Source: Ruminococcus sp. (GTDB lineage: Bacteria > Bacillota > Clostridia > Oscillospirales > Ruminococcaceae). From it: 33,600 bases of DNA. Location: the NCBI GenBank assembly GCA_017517145.1, contig JAFXAJ010000033.1:1-33600 (forward strand). Reading direction: 5' to 3'. The translations under genes were made by a program, and so were the position numbers. Positions within the stretch are counted from its first letter, which is position 1; every line of letters starts with the position of its first letter. Shown here piece after piece: positions 29,439 to 33,600 of this stretch. The notes below the pieces were generated by a model. It was not told where the DNA came from. It saw nothing but the letters and a program-made list of their open reading frames with translations, and made no database searches.

Positions 29439-32030
29439 TTATTGAGCGACTAAAAGCTCACGCATTTCGCAGAAATCAAAAACGTCAATGATACCGTCAT
29501 CGCATAAATCAGCAGATTTCCAGTCGGTGAGAGTTGCATCGGGCACATTCAGCAGCCATTTCTGAAGCATTACTGCATCAGCAATGGTGAAGCTTCCGTC
29601 CTTGTTTACATCGCCTATTACAGCAGCTGCGCCTGCTGATTCGCCGTATATCTTAATTTCTGCAATATTGCAGCAGTAGACATCATCGTCATTCCAGATA
29701 TTCTGAGGAGCACCGTCGGGAACAATATAGCGGACATATCTTGCAGTTGTACTGCCGCTGAATTCCTTGATATACTGCATTGCAAAGGCTGGCTGTTTTG
29801 AAATTGTATGAATTGTTGTCCAGTTTTTGCCGTCCTGTGAAATCTGGAACATACTGTCAGGACAACGGTATTCATAGCCCTTTCTGGGGGTATATCCAAT
29901 AGCTGTTATATTATATAAACCGCCTAAATCTGCCTGAACATACCCATTTCCCACTCCGTCAAAATAAGTGTCAGCGTCGCCGTCAAATACTTTTGAATGG
30001 TCATTGGCTGAGTTGTTCCATGGATTGCTGCCGCTTGTTTTTACAGGCTTGATTTCTGTCATAACTGCCGCAGCATTCGGCTTGCCATAAAGCTCAATTT
30101 CAGCTATGTTACAGCAGTAAACACTGTCCTTGTTCCACTGGTTAGCAGGTGCACCCTCCGGAACGATATAACGTATATATCGGGCAGATGTTCCGTTAAC
30201 GCTTGTGATATACTGCATACCTCCGCTTGGTTTGTTTGCTATGATATATACAGTATCCCAGCTTTTACCGTCCTGTGAAATCTGGAACATACTGTCGGCA
30301 CAGCGGTATTCATATTCGCTTCGGGGAGCATATCCGATAGCGGAAATGTCGTACACAGAGCCTAAATCTACCTGAACATAGCCGTTTCCAACGCCGTCAA
30401 AATAAGTTGCTGTTTTACCGTCGAATGCCTTATAGCAGTCATTTTCAGAGTTGTTCCAAGCATTACTGCCGCTTATCATATCATTTGTGATATTTATTTT
30501 ATTTTCCAGAGCCTTGCCGCCGCTTACCCCGTCAATAATAAACGTTGAAATAGAGTTTGCAGGGAGTGACACGCTGAGGCTTCCTCCGCTTGTTTTTACA
30601 GTGCCTGCATTTGCCCAGTTTTCAGTTGCACTGGTGCGGATAATCTGTGCTGATTCGCCTGTTTTGTCAAATCCAGAAAGATCGAAATACATATCCTTTG
30701 AATTGCCAGAGGTGTTGTACGCAACGATTACAAGCTGCTGATTTTCCTTATCATAAGCAGCAAGAGTTGTACGGGAGGATTTGAGCATAGTCATTCCCGG
30801 ACGGATATAACGGGTATACTGTCCGAAGCCGTAATATTTTTTCGTAAGGATAATATCATTTTTGTCATGGTCAGCAACAGCGACACCCCAGAATCCGCCG
30901 TTTATATTCGGCATTCCGCTGTCTTTGTTGCCATTGTATCCGTTTTTGGAAATGTGGTTGTCAATTACCTGCCACATAATCCATGCTGAAGAATTGAGCT
31001 CGTTCATATCAAGGGTAATTCTGTCTGCAAGCCACAGTGCAGAGCCCATTTGTCCTGCATTTGTGCCCGCAGTACCACTTCCGTCAACTTCGCTCATCCA
31101 GAGATTTTTGTCATCTCTTAAAGCCAGATTTTTCAATTCTGAACGCTTGCTTCCGCTGTATGAGTGGGTATCAATTCGCCCTATTGCCTTTTTTGCATCG
31201 GCTGAAAATTTGTTATATGAAGAAATCTGCACATCAATAGAGGTTTCATCGCTGCCGCTGAGAATGACATCACCGAGCCCTCTTTTATCCATGGATTTTT
31301 GCAATTCAAGGATAATGTTTGATTCCGAAGCTCCTTGGTCAAAGTGACAACCCTCCTGCTTTTTGCTGTATGCCGACCAGTAATCCGAGTACGGTTCATT
31401 CAGGGGAGTTACGCTCTGGACATCCACACCCCATTCAGTTTCATAATGGTAGCATACCTCTGCAAGATATTCAGCAAAATCGTCATAGTAATCATCTTTA
31501 AGGTTGTTTTTATTTGCATCTTTTGCGCCGCTGCTGCATCCGCTGTTTGTCATATAGTACGGAGGAGAGTTGGAGAACATTTCAACAATCATATCATCCC
31601 CTGCCGCCTCAATGGATTTTATAAGTACATTTCTCTGATTCTGGTCAGCACTCCAGTCGTAGGTAACTTTGCCGTTGTTGTATTTGGTGTACCCCGGCAT
31701 ATTGGAATCGGTACGTGTAATATGGGTATGTGTTGGGTCGTCGCCTCCTCCGATGTTAAATCTGGCGATATTAAGCCTCAGCCCGTCATCACCATAGAAC
31801 AGGTCAGCAGCTTTCTGAGAAAGGGAATCAGAATAGCCGATACGATTTGCCCACCAGCAGAGAGATGTTCCCCAGCCCTCAAACACACCGTCGTTGATTT
31901 CGTACACGTTGTAGGGTGATACCACTACATTTTCCGCCGCCTGCGCATCTTTAGAGAGATTACAGGCAAGGGAGCCTGTAATCAGTGCAGCCATAAGAAA
32001 AGCCGCAGATTTTTTAAAAGATCTTAGCAT
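29439..32030 (-). CDS. Secreted GH30 hydrolase with two CBM32-like modules and dockerin (endo-beta-1,6-galactanase-like)
   Basis: 863-aa exported cellulosomal enzyme. A signal peptide spans 1-32. The GH30 catalytic domain plus its beta side domain spans about 35-503: GWGTSLCWWANRIG (52-65), NIGGGDDP, acid/base Glu212 in TPLNEPY, nucleophile Glu314 in WMSEVDGSG. The GWGTSL.WWA and NIGGGD signatures point to subfamily 5 enzymes that cut beta-1,6-galactan of arabinogalactan proteins. Two tandem discoidin/CBM32-like modules (511-649 and 659-796) are followed by a dockerin at 805-861 with loops GDVNKDGSFTIAD and DLCDDGIIDVFDF. AAAGGAGG 8 nt before the ATG supports the start. It is monocistronic with its own promoter. 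The substrate is inferred from the subfamily-like motifs. Confidence 0.93.
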   Translation of the reverse strand: MLRSFKKSAAFLMAALITGSLACNLSKDAQAAENVVVSPYNVYEINDGVFEGWGTSLCWWANRIGYSDSLSQKAADLFYGDDGLRLNIARFNIGGGDDPTHTHITRTDSNMPGYTKYNNGKVTYDWSADQNQRNVLIKSIEAAGDDMIVEMFSNSPPYYMTNSGCSSGAKDANKNNLKDDYYDDFAEYLAEVCYHYETEWGVDVQSVTPLNEPYSDYWSAYSKKQEGCHFDQGASESNIILELQKSMDKRGLGDVILSGSDETSIDVQISSYNKFSADAKKAIGRIDTHSYSGSKRSELKNLALRDDKNLWMSEVDGSGTAGTNAGQMGSALWLADRITLDMNELNSSAWIMWQVIDNHISKNGYNGNKDSGMPNINGGFWGVAVADHDKNDIILTKKYYGFGQYTRYIRPGMTMLKSSRTTLAAYDKENQQLVIVAYNTSGNSKDMYFDLSGFDKTGESAQIIRTSATENWANAGTVKTSGGSLSVSLPANSISTFIIDGVSGGKALENKINITNDMISGSNAWNNSENDCYKAFDGKTATYFDGVGNGYVQVDLGSVYDISAIGYAPRSEYEYRCADSMFQISQDGKSWDTVYIIANKPSGGMQYITSVNGTSARYIRYIVPEGAPANQWNKDSVYCCNIAEIELYGKPNAAAVMTEIKPVKTSGSNPWNNSANDHSKVFDGDADTYFDGVGNGYVQADLGGLYNITAIGYTPRKGYEYRCPDSMFQISQDGKNWTTIHTISKQPAFAMQYIKEFSGSTTARYVRYIVPDGAPQNIWNDDDVYCCNIAEIKIYGESAGAAAVIGDVNKDGSFTIADAVMLQKWLLNVPDATLTDWKSADLCDDGIIDVFDFCEMRELLVAQ
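29643..30500. repeat. Tandem duplication encoding two CBM32-like modules
   Basis: The segments at 30084-30500 and 29643-30056 encode modules about 139 residues long that share long identical stretches (for example MFQISQDGK, VYCCNIAEI, DGVGNGYVQ). Nucleotide similarity is also high, as in the shared TCCTGTGAAATCTGGAACAT. This points to a fairly recent internal duplication. Confidence 0.85.
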
Positions 32031-32086
32031 TTTTAAGTCCTCCTTTAATATATTTTTCGCTTAATAAACCGTACTATCTATCTATT

Positions 32087-32115
32087 ATTTTATCAGATTT
32101 AATCTTAAATGTCAA
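32087..32115 (-). promoter_or_regulatory. Sigma-A promoter of the GH30 gene
   Basis: Minus strand TTGACA (32115-32110), 17-bp spacer, TAAAAT (32092-32087). The leader contains a short TAGATAGATAG tetranucleotide repeat (plus 32075-32085). Confidence 0.9.
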
Positions 32116-32165
32116 TGTTTTTTTCAAATTTTCCATTAGCATATTTGCATTTTATAGTAATAAAT

Positions 32166-32237
32166 ACCGCACAGAGGTTGTGCGGTCAGTCTGTAGAAAA
32201 AATTAAAGAAAAATATTTTTAAGGGGACGCTGTCCCC
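32166..32237. repeat. Dispersed repeat: hairpin + CAGTCTGT-A tract + GGGGACGCT
   Basis: After the hairpin ACCGCACA/TGTGCGGT (32166-32186) comes CAGTCTGTAGAAAAAATTA...ATATTTTTAAGGGGACGCT (32187-32231). This matches 14618-14663, where the same segment also follows a GC hairpin. Here it ends in GGGGAC-GCT-GTCCCC. The stretch to 32324 has no gene; it holds another small palindrome, CCAGAGGCTCTGCCTTTGG-like, at about 32245-32263. Confidence 0.65.
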
Positions 32238-32324
32238 CACCCTGCCAGAGGCTCTGCCTTTGGAATCCCACCCTAATATGGTCATCATCAAATATAATTA
32301 TAATATCCATGTTGTACATATATC

Positions 32325-33600
32325 TTATAAAAAATCGGCATTCAAAACAAGGTCGGAATCCGTTTTATTTCTGCTCATTCTTTTGGTTTTATGGTAGTAC
32401 AGCTTTTTTACAACTGTGTGGAGCAGTTTGTTTTTTTCTTCCGGGTTGGAATCCGCAAAGCTTTCAATGACATATTCAAGCCGTCTGATAGCTTCATCTG
32501 CTGTAAGCTGCGGAGTTTTTTGTTCGCTGTCAATCTCCTTTATTGCCGCTTCAAGAGCGTGTATTTTTTCATTGACTATTTTTGAACGTTCAAGAAAAAT
32601 ATTTGTATCGTAAATCTCCTGCTCTAACAGGTCATACAGCTTAGAAAGCTGACGTTTTGATTTTTCAAGCTCTGCAGTCAGCGGAGACTTTTTGTCGGGT
32701 TCATTTTTAAACTCTGTTTTACCGCTTCTTTTCAGCTTATCAAGCTGCTTTATACGATAGCGGAAAGCCGAAATTACTGCTTCGTCAACAGTTTCAACCG
32801 CAGAGCTTACAATCCTCCCACGACATTCTCTATGAGTGCACAGCATATACTCGTGACCGCTGCTTGCAATTACTCTGCGTCTTAACTGATGTCCGCAGTT
32901 TTTACAATAGAGAATATTGTGATAATAGTTAAGCAGTGTATCATTAAGGTGAAGCTGTGCGGCAGGATTTGTTTTTTTCTTCTCCTGAACAGCATTGAAG
33001 ATTTCCTCGCTGACTATAGGCTCATGGAGTCCATTGTACAGCGTATCACCGTTTGATTTGGTTTTCCAGCCTACTTTTCCGCAGTACAATGGATTTGCAA
33101 GCATTTTTTTGATACTCGGATATTCCCAGTACTGACTTTTCTGCGGACTGATTCCCATGCGATTAAGCTCGTTTGCAATGTATTTTGCACCGTGACCGTC
33201 AAGGTAAAGCTTATATATCAGCCTGACTATTTCGGCTTCCTCAGGAACTATTTCAAGAGTATGAACTTTTGGTTCAGGATTGATTTTTCTGTAACCGTAA
33301 GGAGCTGTGGTGCTTATGTAATTCCCCTCTTTTACGGAGGCAAGTCTGCCAGCCTGCATACGCCGGTTGATTGTCTTGTACTCACGTCGGCTCATAAACA
33401 GCGAAAATTCAAAATATTCCTCATCAAATTCATTGTCGGGGTCATAAGTTTTTGTCGGCGTAACAATCTTTGTTGAGGAATCACGAAACGCCTGAGCAAC
33501 TATGCCTTGGTCTATAGTATCGCCTCTTGCAAGACGTTCTATTTCAACTACAAGTACTCCTGCATATTTGCCCTGGGTCACATCTGAAAGCAATGCCTGC
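32325..33600 (-). CDS. Large serine recombinase, N-terminus beyond the window edge
   Basis: Site-specific DNA recombinase; at least 424 residues are visible and the frame remains open at the right edge, so the first part with the catalytic serine is not seen. Visible are the end of the resolvase domain (ERLARGDTIDQGIVAQAF, EFSLFMSRREYKTINRRMQAGRLASVKEGNYISTTAPYGY), the recombinase domain (LANPLYCGKVGWKT), a zinc ribbon with two Cys pairs (CKNCGHQLRRRV...CTHRECRG) and a C-terminal coiled coil with LLHTVVKKLYYHK. Large serine recombinases integrate phages and conjugative elements or invert DNA. The gene points into this window, so its element, if any, may lie to the right. Confidence 0.9.
   Translation of the reverse strand, partial: QALLSDVTQGKYAGVLVVEIERLARGDTIDQGIVAQAFRDSSTKIVTPTKTYDPDNEFDEEYFEFSLFMSRREYKTINRRMQAGRLASVKEGNYISTTAPYGYRKINPEPKVHTLEIVPEEAEIVRLIYKLYLDGHGAKYIANELNRMGISPQKSQYWEYPSIKKMLANPLYCGKVGWKTKSNGDTLYNGLHEPIVSEEIFNAVQEKKKTNPAAQLHLNDTLLNYYHNILYCKNCGHQLRRRVIASSGHEYMLCTHRECRGRIVSSAVETVDEAVISAFRYRIKQLDKLKRSGKTEFKNEPDKKSPLTAELEKSKRQLSKLYDLLEQEIYDTNIFLERSKIVNEKIHALEAAIKEIDSEQKTPQLTADEAIRRLEYVIESFADSNPEEKNKLLHTVVKKLYYHKTKRMSRNKTDSDLVLNADFL

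Noticed and set aside
29643-30500. Repeated blocks suggesting a CRISPR or satellite array
   Set aside because: They are two in-frame copies of a protein module in the GH30 gene, without short spacers. No CRISPR array was found in the window.
31335-31919. 194-aa plus-strand hydrophobic frame
   Set aside because: Antisense to the GH30 catalytic domain; the hydrophobicity is a by-product of complementing Asn/Asp-rich codons.

Overview
The window reads as chromosome of a fibre-degrading, Gram-positive, moderately AT-rich gut or rumen firmicute, most likely a Ruminococcus (Oscillospiraceae). The reasons are four secreted proteins with dockerin modules (GH9 cellulase, GH30 hydrolase, CE2 esterase, one of unknown function), cotJ and SpoIID-like sporulation-type genes, a T-box leader, strong GGAGG ribosome-binding sites, and sigma-A promoters that nearly all have a 17-bp spacer. 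This assignment is inference, because no rRNA lies in the window.

Layout, left to right. 1-4.2 kb (minus): Cof-type HAD phosphatase, a large GH9-CBM3c-dockerin endoglucanase and a small YerC/TrpR-like regulator. 4.5-4.9 kb (minus): RNase P RNA with a perfect promoter and a terminator. 5.1-10.8 kb (minus): a tightly packed operon of MscS channel, membrane metallophosphoesterase, two flavoproteins and RsmA/KsgA. It is interrupted, and followed at its end, by two copies of a 164-bp element with inverted ends and 4-bp target duplications. 10.8-14.6 kb (plus): CE2 esterase with a half dockerin, an acidic surface protein, cyclophilin and endonuclease IV. 14.7-15.5 kb (minus): PduL phosphotransacylase and tRNA-Arg(CCU). 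15.6-18.2 kb (minus): three genes for peptidoglycan-binding, SpoIID-like and acidic proteins, probably spore or envelope related. 18.4-21.8 kb (plus): dockerin protein of unknown function, Maf, DUF1015 protein.

21.8-24.9 kb: an S24/LexA-like repressor and a divergent small gene share an inverted 15-bp promoter sequence. Next to them is a small phage-type lysis cassette (XhlA-like protein, holin-like protein, two tail-type proteins, a 31-aa ORF, M15 endolysin) with no capsid or integrase gene in view. 25.1-25.7 kb: cotJA and cotJB, followed by a cotJC cut down to 14 codons. 25.7-29.3 kb (minus): a T-box leader controls an unusual HTH-cupin-acyl-CoA ligase fusion, a MaoC-like hydratase and an HD hydrolase. 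29.4-32.1 kb (minus): GH30-CBM32x2-dockerin hydrolase. 32.3 kb to the right edge (minus): a large serine recombinase cut by the window boundary.

The observations that most deserve follow-up are these. (1) The T-box, possibly Ile-specific, sits before a medium/branched-chain acyl-CoA ligase. This fits the known ruminococcal habit of making branched-chain amino acids from branched short-chain acids. Its terminator arm could also release a sequestered Shine-Dalgarno. (2) The 164-bp element separated two genes that, on reconstruction, overlapped by 4 bp, and it rewrote the end of one protein. (3) The S24 repressor region and lysis cassette look like a domesticated or decaying prophage fragment.
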